DNA from: Viscum album
Lineage: Eukaryota; Streptophyta; Magnoliopsida; Santalales; Viscaceae
Reading direction: 5' to 3'
Length of the DNA stretch: 64,000 nucleotides
Assembly: GCA_963277665.1 (NCBI GenBank)
Contig: OY728120.1
Coordinates: 942,821,195-942,885,194, forward strand
This document shows, piece by piece, positions 52,301 through 64,000 of this stretch; within the stretch, counting starts at the first letter, position 1, and every line of letters begins with the position of its first letter. The translations under genes were made by a program, and so were the position numbers. The notes beneath the pieces are model-generated. The model was not told where the DNA came from and made no database searches. It saw only the letters and a program-made list of their open reading frames with translations.

Positions 52301-54780
52301 TGTTATTTTAAATTATCATTATATAAAAATCTCATATCTTTAATAAATTGTCTTCTCATAATTTCATTTTTCACTAAAAGGTATTATATTTTAAAATTCA
52401 TTAGTGGGAAACCTATATCATGAGAATGTTAAAAAAACAACCACTTAAAAATTGGGAATAGAAAATGTGAAGTTCACCAAAACCCTTGGATTAAATTAAG
52501 GGTAACATCATTATAGAGTGAAACACAAATAAGGAAAATAAAGAATATATCATTTTCTTATGGAGAGTGATAGAGAAAATGGTATTATGAATGTTTACCA
52601 TCACAAAAAAATAAATCTATAATTGGATAAAAGGGCTTTGATTTCACATTATGAAAATTAAATATATAACATTTTATTCAAAATCATTTTGTTTTTATTG
52701 AGAAATTATATTCCATCCTAATATTATGAAATTAGAAAATATATTAATTTTAGTGGTAAAGGTTAAACCATTGACCAATTTTAACCACAAACTCATTATT
52801 TTCTATAAAATAAAATTCAATAATTGTTTGAAAAATAAAATCCCAAAAGACATATTTATATTAATAATATGAACAGATAATTTATCTATCAATTTTTATA
52901 AAAATACAAAATAAATAATATACCACTCAGGACATTTTGTAGGCCAGTGGAAGGTGATGCGCCATTTTCACCATGAAGGTGGGGTTTTAAACCTCAAATC
53001 CTTGCTAGATGTGACATGTTGTCTCCCAACATGTTGGATGTATTCTTCTAAAATTATATTTAAATAATACTTACAATATTACAAAAAATAACCTTACTAT
53101 AATCAATAGTAATGAAATGTTTTAACCTAATTGGTTATCTTATACATTTTATTTTGCATTCCAAAAAACATAGTAACCCTTATTTCATCATTATTTGGTT
53201 TAGTAGGATTTAAATGAGAGATGAGTGAAAAATTCCTAAGTAATACCCACCCTTACTCGATGAAATAAATATAAAAACCGTATTTGTTATGTATGAATCA
53301 ATTAAATACAAATTTAATGGATTATAAGATCTATAAGGCGAAATAATGCATTATTTCTATCTCAAAATATATTAAAATGCCAATATGGTCCCAACAAGTT
53401 ATCCAAAATTTATAAACACACTCATCTTTAAAACCTAATTTGAAGATCAATATAATCCATTTCATAAATGGTTATCCTTATGACCCTTCCAAAAAATCTG
53501 GATCCATAACATTAAAAATGAATGAAAATGAATTTCATAAATTACATTACCGTTATCTCTCAAAAAACATGAAGTAGGTCTTAATAAACACATGACAACC
53601 ATAGGAACAAAATTTTCCTTAATTATCCTAAATCATGTTAATAATATGAATTATCATAAAGTGTTGGTGAAAACATCATTTTATCCTTATTCAATAATTA
53701 AAACATATAATATTGAATATTATCATCAAATAAAAAAAATGTACTTCACTCCATCAATGGTAGCATAACCAAATTTTTTAATAAATCATAAATAATTTCT
53801 ATGTTTATTAGTAAAATCCAACTTTCATAGTCCATAATAACCAATTACTCATCCCCAAATCATTTTCTCATCATCAAGAACAAAATAATGGTTAAAATTA
53901 ATTTAAACATCTGTTTTCAAAAAGATGAATTTTCCATTGAATCCTTTTTTTCTAGTCATTGATACTATTAAACATATTCTCTCAAATCCTAAATTAAAAA
54001 TTACTATAGTACAATACTTATATGCCAAAAAAATCATATAATTATTGTCAACCCATATATTTATAGGATCAAAAAACATGAGAAATGTAATATTTTCAAT
54101 TAGGCTATATAAATAAAATAAAATTTACCACGATCCTTAATATTCTTCTTAAGTATATTCCTTTGATGATTTGAGAATGTTTTTTTCATATTTCCCCATA
54201 TCCCCATAGTTAAATCATTCCACATTGTTAAATTAATTCAATCCCATCAAATCACATGTATGGGGTCCTTTTTTCACACTTAATGAAATAACATTTTCTT
54301 TTAAATCTTATACCAAGGTGTTTCCTTCCACAATTATTATATGTTGGAAAATCCTTATTTCTCGTCCTCCCATTATTTTTATTTTCCCCTATCATTCTAT
54401 TCTTCTATTTATTCCCATATATTCCATATGTCTTATGGAAATCATTATCCTTATTGTTAACACATGATATTATGTCCTCATGTGATGATAATGTTTACAA
54501 GAGTAGATCACTTCAAAATATTGGCAGAATCCCCTCCAAGAAGATATCATTCATACACATTAGATCATATTAATAGATTTTGTTACTATTTCTCAACTAT
54601 TCATCATTTCAAAAAATCATAATTCACTAGTTTAGATCAAAATATTATAAAACATAATTTATAACTTAATAATGGGAGAGACCAATAATAAAAATTAAAT
54701 TTTTTTGTATAACTAATATCTAAATCATAATCTTAGTTTTAATTATATATTTCTAAAATATTTCATAGGGTATAATTATA
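52301..54780. other. Decayed sequence between L7 and L8
   Basis: About 2.5 kb without a recognisable protein domain. If L7 and L8 are the two LTRs of one minus-oriented element this is its internal region, without visible pol. It contains the SINE-like segment at 52921-53060. Otherwise I see only AT-rich sequence. Confidence 0.3.
52921..53060 (+). mobile_element. SINE-like tRNA-derived sequence (candidate)
   Basis: TAGGCCAGTGG at 52940-52950 resembles an RNA polymerase III A box. GGTTTTAAACC at 52983-52993 resembles a decayed B box (GGTTCGAACC with changes at the CG). The spacing, about 43 bp start to start, suits a tRNA-derived promoter. The stretch GATGCGCCATTTTCACC between them and CTCAAATCCTTGCTAG after the B box stand out as GC-richer than their surroundings and have the look of a plant SINE head. 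The 3' end and target duplications were not resolved. Confidence 0.42.
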
Positions 54781-57700
54781 TAATATTTTTTTCTCTAAAT
54801 ATAGTCCCTGAGGTTTCTATTAAACATCCCATTTATTCCACCTTCATGACCCCGATCGTAGTATCTTAGATTTGGTGGTTACTTTATTACATTGGCATAA
54901 TATAAAAGGAATCACTTCCAAAGGACTGAACAATTAAGTAGTGTTGGAAAATAGTATACATAAATAAATATTATGATAAAATTGAAAATATAAAATACAA
55001 CATAGTGACTTATTTGAGTAAAACATTGTTCTACTAGATTAAAACCCCAAATCAGTCAAAAATAAACATCATGGAATGGTAGAAAAAAATAATACAAAAT
55101 ATTAGGGTGAGCATAGATACCAAATGTAGGTTAATTATATTAGAAGATATCTTAACATGCATAAACAATTGTTTGATGGTAAATAAATGAAATATATTTC
55201 ATTTAATTAATAAATTTATCATAATATGTAAAGAATAAAATATGATCAAATAATTCCATATAAATAATCCCCTTTACAATAAAAAATAATCATGTATATT
55301 GTACTAATAGAATAATCTCATAGAAATAAAAAAATATCCCCATAATTATAGAATTATTAATATTAGACATCATAAATGTTCCATTAAGTATTCAACCAAG
55401 ACACCATACATAAACATTTTTTACATTATCCAATACCCAAACTAGTTTTTTCTCACGAGACCTACCACTGCATCAACGGCAAATTTTAAGCCCTATCCAT
55501 CACATATTATGTCTAATGAATTACTAATATACAAGGGGAGATATATAATTGATATTTAAGTTTGTATTGAGACAATCAAATGAAATTTACATAACATTCA
55601 ACAATAATTAAACATAATTAAAACCATTCCTTGTAATATGGTGAATGGTATCTAAATATTACATTACCAAAAAAACTAATATTAAACCATTTAATAAAAT
55701 ATTGAAGATTATATCTCATTAAATTGAACATAAATAATAATAAATATTTAAAATTATGTTGACATAGATAGTAATACGTTTAAAGAGATCATTTTAAATT
55801 TATATAGGTAAATACCCTTATCACTATTAAAATCACTTATTTTTAAAATACTGCAAAATTATAAAAGAAAAAATTTACCTTGAATGTGAAAATTTAAACA
55901 TGTAATGGAAGCATTAAAATATTAATACATTAATATGGTTTGAAAATATGCTCTATATATATAATATAAAAAACATTATTTCCATATTTTTATTGCAAAA
56001 GTCTCAAAGAAATTTTTTATAAAACTAAAAAATATACATTTCAAACCATTTTTTAAAATATAAAACATGAATAAAAATGTATCTAAAAATCATAAAATTT
56101 TATTAAAAATATTTTTTAGTAATTATATAAAACATATACATTGAATATAATGATAATTTTAAGCGAAATTTTAAAAAATATGTTTGAAAAGAAAGTCCCT
56201 TGTAAATATTAATCACAATATTTATCATTAATAAAATGAAAAAATATTTTCATCAACTATAAATATGTATAAAACAACTGGAAATAAAATATAACATATT
56301 AAAGATCTATTTAACAAACATTATTAGTATGAAACTATCTAGGAAGTAGATGTTTACCCCAATAAAGGAAATAGGGTTAAGAATTCCATTATAAATTTCT
56401 AATTAGACGGAACACATGCCCCATAAAAGGAATACTAATCAGGTGAATCATTTATTCCATTAATAGAATAATAATAAAGGTATTAAATATCAATGGTAAG
56501 TATATAAAACATAAACAATAAATATGTAGTGAATAAGGCATATATCTCACTAAAACAAAAGAGAAACGAGAAACCCTTACATCAAACTTAGCTTTAGTTT
56601 TTTGTAAATTATGCTCATTTATATAGGCTTAACGAATGTAATTTATTCATTAAATAACTATATTAAAATTTAAAATACATTATAATTTTATTTTATAACA
56701 TCTTACCACCCATTCATTAGTAATATTTATTTATTTTCATTATTTTTTATGCAATCGTTTCATGGTTTGATGATCAGTTCATTTTTTTTATAATTATGGA
56801 TTTTATTTTAAAATAGAAAAAAACTCTAGAAATGAAATTACATTGTATTATTGAACTAATATATGTTTATATGGTCAACATATAAATTTTATTTCACACA
56901 TTATAATGATTCATGTGAAAAAATATTAATTAAAACTATTTAGTTTATTTTCGTGGTTTTTCCAACCATAACGAACTAATTTCATGTTACATAATATTAT
57001 TTATATATAATTATTAATGAACAAGAAATAAGTTATAATATAAATATTAAAAAATTATTTAATAAAAATAATAATTTTGTGGCTATACTTGAAGTAGGAA
57101 ATAGAAAAACAAAATAATCGTTATTTAGAGAGACAATTGTTCGTCGTAATTTAGAAAATTGTTCAATTTCCAAGAACAAGATGAGATTGTAAAAGTGATG
57201 GATATATTATATTACATTGAAAATATAATATTCCATTATATACATTATAATTCTATTATTATAGTTTTATTGATTAATGTGGTGAGTAAACAGTAGAAGA
57301 ATAAAGGAAATTTAGAGTGGTGGTTTGAGAAAGTTACATCTTGAATATCACCTCTATGCAGGAATGCATAAGGAATGTGTAATTGGGATTTGGGTGATAA
57401 TGGGAGAACATGTATGTGGGGAGAGTAGATATGATATTAATTGACATAAATTTTAATAGGTTAATCAATTTTTATGAGGAAGGGTGTGGTGAGGGTTGTT
57501 TTAAAACTTGAGGAGGGGTGGATTTAGGTGATTAAATAATGATTACTTTATATTTAAATATAACCACATTTGGGTGGAATTATTTATAATTAATTTTATT
57601 GATAATTAATGTTTTAAATGTTTCTTAAGGTATATAAACACATAAACATAGATTTTAATGTAAAATTCCCTTCCTTAAACATTACTTAATTTTGACTTAA

Positions 57701-58042
57701 GTAAAACAAATTTATTTTTATACACAATAAGATCTTTTTAGGTTTAGATTATTAGATTATTAGGCCATAAATCATACATGAAAACATAAATATTAAAAAT
57801 TAGACACTTCTACTCACTATCCATTTTTTAAAAACATTATCTTTTAAAAAGAAACATGGGTTTACTTTATGATTAATCCTCCAAATTTTTAATTGATTCC
57901 ATTTTTGACTATATTCTCTTTTAGATCCTGTGGAAAACATTTAAAAACATGGGATGAGCATAAAAATATCAGTAGGGGATAAAAAAATACAGAAAACAAT
58001 TAGTCATTTGAAAACATGGAAACCATGAAAAATTTATCATAA
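54781..58042 (-). repeat. LTR-like copy L8 (minus), cut by the young element
   Basis: Collinear with L7 (see there). It carries the AGGGTGAGCATAGATACC motif near 55110, the CCAAACTAG...CACGAGACCTA stretch near 55438, and the GGTGTGGTGAGGGTTG leader region near 57484. It stops at 58042, where the young LTR begins with TATAAC. U3 of L8 is therefore incomplete here and should resume beyond the window if the young element inserted into it. Confidence 0.5.
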
Positions 58043-59910
58043 TATAACACCTTTCACATTTAAAAAGTTGTAAATACACCTCACTGAATACAAGAAAATT
58101 TAATTCCCACATTGTAATAAAAATATTACCTTAAAATCCATTGAATGAAACATATAAAAAATAAAGTTATCATCATAAATAATCATACCTAAATCGGATA
58201 ACCATACGACCGACTTCCACACATATCACTAAATGGAATATCCATATGATCAAATTCCATACCCAATGCATTGTTGGTTATTACATAACCACTTGCCCTA
58301 TAACGACCCATACATTACATACATTGTTAATACTTCTAAATTGAAGCACACTTATTACAACATATGACAAAACCACAAAGGACCGTATAGGTATAGTGTC
58401 TTTAGAAACTGGGAAACATAAACAACTGGTTCATAAATCTTCTACAGTGTCTCCCATTTATTTCATCATATCTAGGGTCCCTTTTAGCATATTCTACTTA
58501 ATATCCATCTTCCTGACCTGGGGAAAATAAATCATAAAAGGGTGAGCTCAAATGCTCAGCAAGGGCAAATAAAGGAAATAAAAATCATATCATATCTTTA
58601 TGAAAATCAAAACCTGCAAAAGAGATCATAATATCTTAACATGGAATAAATCATAGAAGTGAAAATGAAATCCCCATAATCATAACATAAAACTTGTAAC
58701 TTTGTGGCATGCACACATAATCATGGAAAATCATTTCTTGTTAGTCATGACTCATTGCCAAGACTATCTTAGTGGACAAAGTCCCTTTCTAAACCGAGTT
58801 CACTCCTCGTTTCAGTCCTGTATCACTGAACCGAAATAACCTTCCGTTCCAGCCATGTCTATCTCATGAGATATAAAGTCTTTACCCAATGCATTGGAGG
58901 GAGATATAGGTCCCACCCATCTTATAATTAATCCTTTCTTATGTGTTCCACATAATCATAAAACATACATCATCGCATAACACAAGTAACAAAAATGGGA
59001 TTCTTGAAACATCATGACATCATAAATCAATTCATATAAGATAAAGGAATTCATAAAAATAATTCCATCACAACATGATCAAATCAATGTAATAATAGGG
59101 ATAAAAAAATAACCCTTTATTATCTTAGATAGAAAATAATTTTGATAAAACACTTGAACTCCATTCTTGAGGAAAATATCCTTTCTTCTTCAAAAACATT
59201 TTTCCTTTCATAACATGTCATACAACTTTAAAATAAAAGAATTTGATTAAAAATAAACTTGAAAACTTGTAAAGGAAGCTTCTTTGAAGTAATGTTTTAA
59301 AAATCCATTCATGCCGTATAAGTTAAAAAAACATTTTTCGAATTTTTTTCGGAAAAGTCAAAAAGTACCTCGTACGGAAAAACGACAAAAGATTCCTTTC
59401 ATATTCTTTACTAAAAACTCACCTAAGGGTAAAATTGGATTTAAAATATTGCAAGTGGATGGAAACAATATTAAATATTGAGGGAACATGGATGTGGATG
59501 ATAAAATACACCCCAGTAAATACTTACGAATAAACAATCTCGGATAAAAATGAGATTGTGATATTTTCCTTACCTTAGGTCCGATTTGCTTTGTTCGTGT
59601 CCGAAGCTCCTGTATAATGGTTTAAATAATGTTATTGACTTATTCCAGAATCATACATATTGATATGATATCATATATGGTCATATTATTAGCTTCTTGT
59701 TAGTAATATTTCATTGTTACTTGTTACTCGGGTCTTTATTGCCTTTTGTTCTTATGCGTGTTTTGGCGAATACATTCTTATTCTTCTTTTAAGGTTATAT
59801 ATTCCTTATATCCAGAATGGTATTAGTGTAACATATATCATATTTATTCATTCAATTCATTTATATAATCATTATGAAATGAAGATCATGTAGAACGAGT
59901 CGCATCACAT

Positions 59911-60128
59911 CGTGGAGACGGTATTCCGTACGTACGCACGAGTGATGATATCGTTCCTATGATCGTGGAAATTGTATTGGAGTATATATATATATTATTT
60001 CAGTATCAATATTACTTCATAATAATCATATATAGTTACTCATTACACATTATACCCATCCTTGTAAGGTGATGGTGGAAAAATAGATTACACCACGGCG
60101 TGGAGACGGTATTCCGTACGTACGCACG
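59911..60128 (-). repeat. Two perfect 30-bp repeats with palindromic core CGTACGTACG
   Basis: Positions 59911-59940 and 60099-60128 are identical over 30 bp and lie 188 bp apart. Each contains GTGGAGACGGTATTCC followed by the self-complementary CGTACGTACG. The right copy is preceded by CCACGG, giving the inverted repeat CCACG-G-CGTGG. Both lie 350-560 bp downstream of the TATA box in transcript orientation, so they should be in the transcribed leader. Decayed counterparts occur in L1-L6. Function is unknown. Confidence 0.8.
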
Positions 60129-60470
60129 CCCGGTGATTTCATTTTTCCGTAGGATGGATAGAAGGTGAATTAGGGTTGTTTCATATTTATAATAACATAT
60201 CAGTATGTAAGTAATACTGATGTTATTACTTTATCATGAAACAACTAACAGAGAAGAAGTTGAAGAAAAAAGAAATTGAAAAGATCGGTAATGGATATTA
60301 CCTCTTCTTTGGAACGCCTCTTTGAATCCTCCACTTAAGGAACTAAGATTGGTCTTTGGAGAAGACCAGGACCTCTAGGATTATTCTAGGGAAGTGGAGA
60401 GGAGAACATGTCAGGGGTTGGCCGAGCTTGAGTTCTCAAATTGGTGTGAGGAGGAGGGGGAGAAGGTGCC

Positions 60471-60480
60471 CTTTTATAAG
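60471..60480 (-). promoter_or_regulatory. LTR promoter TATA box of the young chromovirus
   Basis: Reverse complement reads CTTATAAAAG, flanked by CCC and GGGCACC, and then a CT-rich leader (CTCCCCCTCCTCCTCAC). This is a typical plant LTR core promoter. Transcription would run leftward from about 60440. The same layout is conserved in the older copies. Confidence 0.65.
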
Positions 60481-61902
60481 GGAGGAGAGGGGCACCTTAG
60501 GAATATCTCAAAATATTATTTTATATTAAAGTCAAAATCGGTTTAAAATGGTTCCAAAGGGTCTTATTTCGAAGCTATAGTGGGGATGGGTCGAAATCCT
60601 ATCAACCAATAGGATTTAGACAAGTTTAGGTTATTATTTTAACCTTATCAATTAGATTTAACTCTAAGTTAATTATTTTAACTTTTACCGCGTCTTTTTG
60701 TTTTCTTTCACTATATGGTTAATACACTTACTATAACATGCCAAACGAACCCCAAATTGTTTATTATTAATATATATATATTATATAAGTCATTTGGCAG
60801 AACATTATATTTTTAGGAATAAAATAACAATTAATAATATAATATTTCATTTAAAAACTATTTTGTGTCAATTTTGACACTATTTGATATATGATTTTTG
60901 TGAAAGTCATAACAGAATTATATGTTCGAACCAAGTTGATTAAATCAACATTAATATATCATAGTAACCTATAAAATTAGTGGAATTCATAAAAAGTCTT
61001 AAATTACATTTATTTTGGTATTTATATTATCAATTTTGTCAATATTTCATTAATAAGATAATTACTGCATCATCTTTGTGTCATAAATAAATTAAATTAT
61101 TTGATGTCTAAAAATTACAAATAAAATACCATCATGTAGGAAATCTTTTTGGCTTTCTAATGAATATTTACAATCGAATTTATCTTATGTATAACTCCAT
61201 ATTAAAAATGATTTACTTATTAAACTTCGATTTTAACTATTTTAACCCTTCTTTAAATAAATTAATAATAAATGTCCTAATCTAATCCAAGTGGGCCTAA
61301 ATGGTCATATTTTATTCATAAGTTTGTTTTTGGTCGAATTACACTTGTCCAATAGAATTAGGACATGTGTTAGGGTAATATTAATATCATATTTACCCTT
61401 AGTTACCCTATTTACTATTAACCGCGGTAAAAATCGTAAAAAGTTACTATTCACCAAAAAATTATTTTTATCTCATTGAACCACATTTTACTTACTGATA
61501 TCAACCGTGTCTGTCGGATTTTCGAAATTCCATTCACAGAAGCGGTAAAATTATGTTTTATGCAAAATTCAGTTTTTAACCTACCACTTAGTGGTTTCAC
61601 TATTCATCAAAAATTGAAAGTTTTCAGAAAAATACCAAAATTTCACCCTAGGCTAATTTCGATATTCTGAGTCCAAAAATGAAGTCCATTTTGAAAAATA
61701 AAATTTATAAAATTTCAAAAAGTGGTTTTTACTATTCATAACGGCTAGTTTTAATAGCATATTGTTGTTTAGTGAAACTCGGTATTGCGTACGACGCAAG
61801 CTATCGAGGAAGGTCACGATTGCGTGTAAAGCAAGCCAAGCAAGTGTTGTGTAAAAAAATTCCTTTGATGGTTTATATAACATAAAAGTCTCGGGTGTTA
61901 CA

Positions 61903-61921
61903 TTCTACCCCCCTTAAAAAG
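61903..61921 (-). other. Polypurine tract
   Basis: In element orientation TTTTTAAGGGGGGTAGAA lies directly before the LTR start TGTAACACC and about 20 bp after the pol stop codon. It is the expected primer for plus-strand DNA synthesis in an LTR retrotransposon. Confidence 0.8.
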
Positions 61922-61941
61922 AATTTCGCCCTCGAAATTCG

Positions 61942-64000
61942 TCACTTTGTAACAAACAAATGAGGATACTTCTCCCTCATCATATCTTCAAGCTCCCATG
62001 TAGCTTCTTCAAGTTGGTGGTTCCTCCATAAAACTTTCACCAAGCGAGTGGTCTTGTTTCGTAGGACTTTTTCGCTACAATCCAGAATCTCTATCGGCTG
62101 TTTTTCATAAGAAAGATCTTGCTCCAGCGGTACAACTTCTGAGCTGAGTACATGTGAAGGATCTGGTATGTACTTTCTCAGGAGAGATACGTGGAACACA
62201 TCGTGAACTTGAGAGAGATTCGGTGGAAGCGCCAATCGGTAAGCTACCTTCCCAACACGATCCAGTATTTCAAAAGGACCGATATATCTAGGGCTCAACT
62301 TCCCCTTCTTTCCAAATCTCATAACCCTCTTCCAGGGAGATATTCGTAAGAACACTTTATCGCCCACTTCAAACTCTAGGTCTTTTCTTCGGTTGTCGGC
62401 ATAACTTTTCTGTCGACTCTGAGCTGCTCTTATGTGTTGTTGAATAGATCTAACCTTTTCTTCCATTTCATCAACGAGATCAGGTCCTAGTAGCTTTCTT
62501 TCCCTAACTTCATCCCAGCAAGTTGGAGTCCTGCATTTCTTTCCATAGAGAGCTTCATAAGGAGCCATCTGAATACTTGATTGAAAGCTATTATTATAAG
62601 AAAATTCCACCAAAGGTAGGTGTTGATCCCAACCTCCTTTGAAATCCATAGAGCAAGCTCTCAACATATCTTCTAGGGTTTGAATTGTTCTCTCAGACTG
62701 ACCGTCTGTCTGGGGATGATAAGCAGTGCTGAAACTCAACTCTGTATCCAGAGTATGCTGAAGACTTCGCCAGAACTTCGAGGTAAATCTCGGATCTCGA
62801 TCAGATATAATAGAAAGTGGTACTCCATGAAATCTCACCACTTCCTTTAAATATATCCTGGCAAGCTGATCTAGAGAGAAATCCTCTTTAATAGCAATGA
62901 AGTGTGCAGACTTTGTAAGACGATCAACTATGACCCAGATAGCATTATTGCCTTTGGATGTTTTAGGAAGTCCTGTTACAAAGTCCATAGTGATGTTTTC
63001 CCATTTCCATTCGGGTATGCGTAATGGTTGTAACATCCCCTTAGACTTCTGTCTGTCAGCTTTAACTTGTTGACAAACCAAGCATCGAGAGACATATTCA
63101 GCAACATCTCTTTTCATGCCATCCCACCATAAGTACTCTTTCAGGTCCCTATACATCTTCGTGCTTCCAGGATGAATAGAGAATGATGAACTATGAGCCT
63201 CATCCAGCAGCTCATTCTTTAATTCGGGGATGGGAGGAACACAAACCCGATTCCTGAACTTTATTATCCCATCACAATCAAGGTTGAATTCAGGAACATT
63301 TCTCACCTTCTTTTGTAACTCGACATCTTCTTTCTGTGCCTCTTTAATCTTCACATGTATAGATGGTTGAACATTCATTTGAGAAAGATAAGATTTTTCC
63401 CCTTCCATTATAATTCCCAGATCCATCCTTTGTAAATCCATAAATATTGGATCTTTTGTGATCCTCATCATGGATAAACTAGCATGGTCTTGTCGACTTA
63501 ATGCATCTACCACCTTGTTTGCTTTCCCAGGGTGGTAATGGATTGAGCAGTCATAATCCTTAATCAGCTCCAACCATCTTCTTTGACTCATATTCAACTC
63601 CTTTTGTGTGAAAATATACCTTAAACTTTTATGATCAGTATAAATATCACACCTTTCACCATAAAGGTAATGCCTCTAAATCTTTAATGCAAAGATTACC
63701 GCAGCCAACTCCATATCATGTGTTGGGTAATTTTGCTCATGGATTTTCAACTGTCGTGAGGCATAAGCTATCACCATATCATTTTGCATAAGAACACACC
63801 CCAATCCCTTCTTGGATGCATCACTGTAGATCACAAACCTTTCTCCACTACAAGGCAGTGTGAGCACAGGTGCACTGGATAACCTTCTTTTCAACTCCTT
63901 GAAATTCTCTTCACATTCCTTTGTCCAGACAAACTTAACTCCCTTCCGAGTCAACTTGGTGATTGGATTAGATAATCGTGAAAAATCTTTTACAAAACTT
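61942..64000 (-). CDS. pol: Ty3/gypsy chromovirus pol, C-terminal part (end of RT, RNase H, integrase, chromodomain); one internal stop
   Basis: The frame is open from the window edge (63999) to the TGA at 61942-61944 except for one TAG at 63676-63678. There ALKI*RHYLYGE should read ALKIWRHYLYGE, so a TGG codon was lost by a single base change. The N-terminus ([20 protein letters not shown]) is the connection after reverse transcriptase. RNase H follows, with acidic sites in YSDAS, DMELAA, YTDHKSL and VVDALSR. Numbering from Met at 63597, the integrase zinc finger is H135, H142, C172, C175. The catalytic triad is D205, D266, E302 (D-D-35-E spacing). The GPF motif is at 440-442, and a chromodomain-like tail ([16 protein letters not shown]) at about 500-548. 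The lineage looks like the Tekay/Del chromoviruses, which is an inference. The protein would replicate and integrate the element, with the chromodomain guiding target choice. RT, protease and gag lie beyond the window. Confidence 0.92.
63676..63678 (-). other. In-frame nonsense codon in RNase H (TGG to TAG)
   Basis: CTA on the plus strand replaces the expected CCA, giving TAG where the conserved Trp of ALKIWRHYL should be. The frame is uninterrupted on both sides and no other stop or frame shift is visible over about 2 kb. The change is a plus-strand C-to-T. Confidence 0.85.

Larger units (their letters stand above)
58043..61902 (-). repeat. 3' LTR of the young chromovirus (3860 bp)
   Basis: In element orientation it begins TGTAACACCCGAGAC (right end, 61902) next to a polypurine tract and ends GGTGTTATA (left end, 58043). 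Inside are a TATA box at 60471-60480 with a CT-rich leader, two perfect 30-bp repeats at 60099-60128 and 59911-59940, and GAGCTCACCC with TTTTCCCCAGGTCAGG near 58517-58560. It keeps many CG dinucleotides, unlike the older copies, which marks it as recent. The left boundary was placed by matching the last ~100 bp to solo LTR L4. The 5' LTR lies outside the window. Confidence 0.7.

Noticed and set aside
59911..60128. CRISPR-like direct repeats
   Set aside because: There are only two copies, in a plant LTR, with a 158-bp gap that is itself related LTR sequence. This is an LTR subrepeat, not a CRISPR array.
60900..60925. Possible tRNA B box (GTTCGAACC)
   Set aside because: No A box, acceptor stem or anticodon arm can be fitted around it, and it lies inside the young LTR.
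61653..61883. A 76-codon minus-strand frame next to pol
   Set aside because: It lies inside the young LTR just before its start, downstream of the polypurine tract, and resembles no protein. It is LTR sequence by chance open.

Overview
The window is a gene-poor, very AT-rich stretch of nuclear plant DNA (very probably an angiosperm with a large, repeat-filled genome). It is built almost entirely from nested long-terminal-repeat (LTR) retrotransposons. The only long intact reading frame is the pol of a young Ty3/gypsy chromovirus at the right edge (61942-64000, minus strand; RNase H, integrase and chromodomain visible). I found no convincing host gene, rRNA, tRNA gene or CRISPR array. Most short open frames are chance ORFs in AT-rich sequence.

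Layout, left to right. About 0.9-18.4 kb holds three old plus-oriented copies (L1, L2, L3) of one ~4-kb LTR family, separated by decayed spacer or internal sequence. L1 contains a coding-like island of about 1 kb. From 20.6 to 34.7 kb lies a second LTR family (E2) present twice. Its first copy is split by a 4152-bp solo LTR of the first family (L4, 22305-26456, flanked by AAATG target duplications) and again by a ~1.55-kb insertion. A truncated first-family LTR (L5, 34.7-36.7 kb) follows. Next is an old plus-oriented chromovirus (36665 to ~45476) with both LTRs and a heavily decayed but recognisable polyprotein. Its 3' LTR is cut by a minus-oriented LTR (L6), itself interrupted by L7. L7 and L8 (48.7-58.0 kb) are minus-oriented relatives that flank a SINE-like sequence. 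L8 is cut by the youngest element (LTR 58043-61902, polypurine tract, pol running off the window).

The copies form an age series. The young element keeps CG-rich motifs such as CGTACGTACG, while older copies carry the same positions with C changed to T (or G to A). This fits deamination of methylated cytosine. The same LTR landmarks recur in most copies: a TGTAACACC start, a TATA box with a C-rich leader, two or three ~190-bp-spaced blocks containing GTAC, and a GAGCTCACCC-type motif near the end. These landmarks fixed copy orientation.

All boundaries were read by eye. Those marked approximate could be off by a few hundred bases. Homology between old copies was judged from shared landmarks, not from computed alignments.
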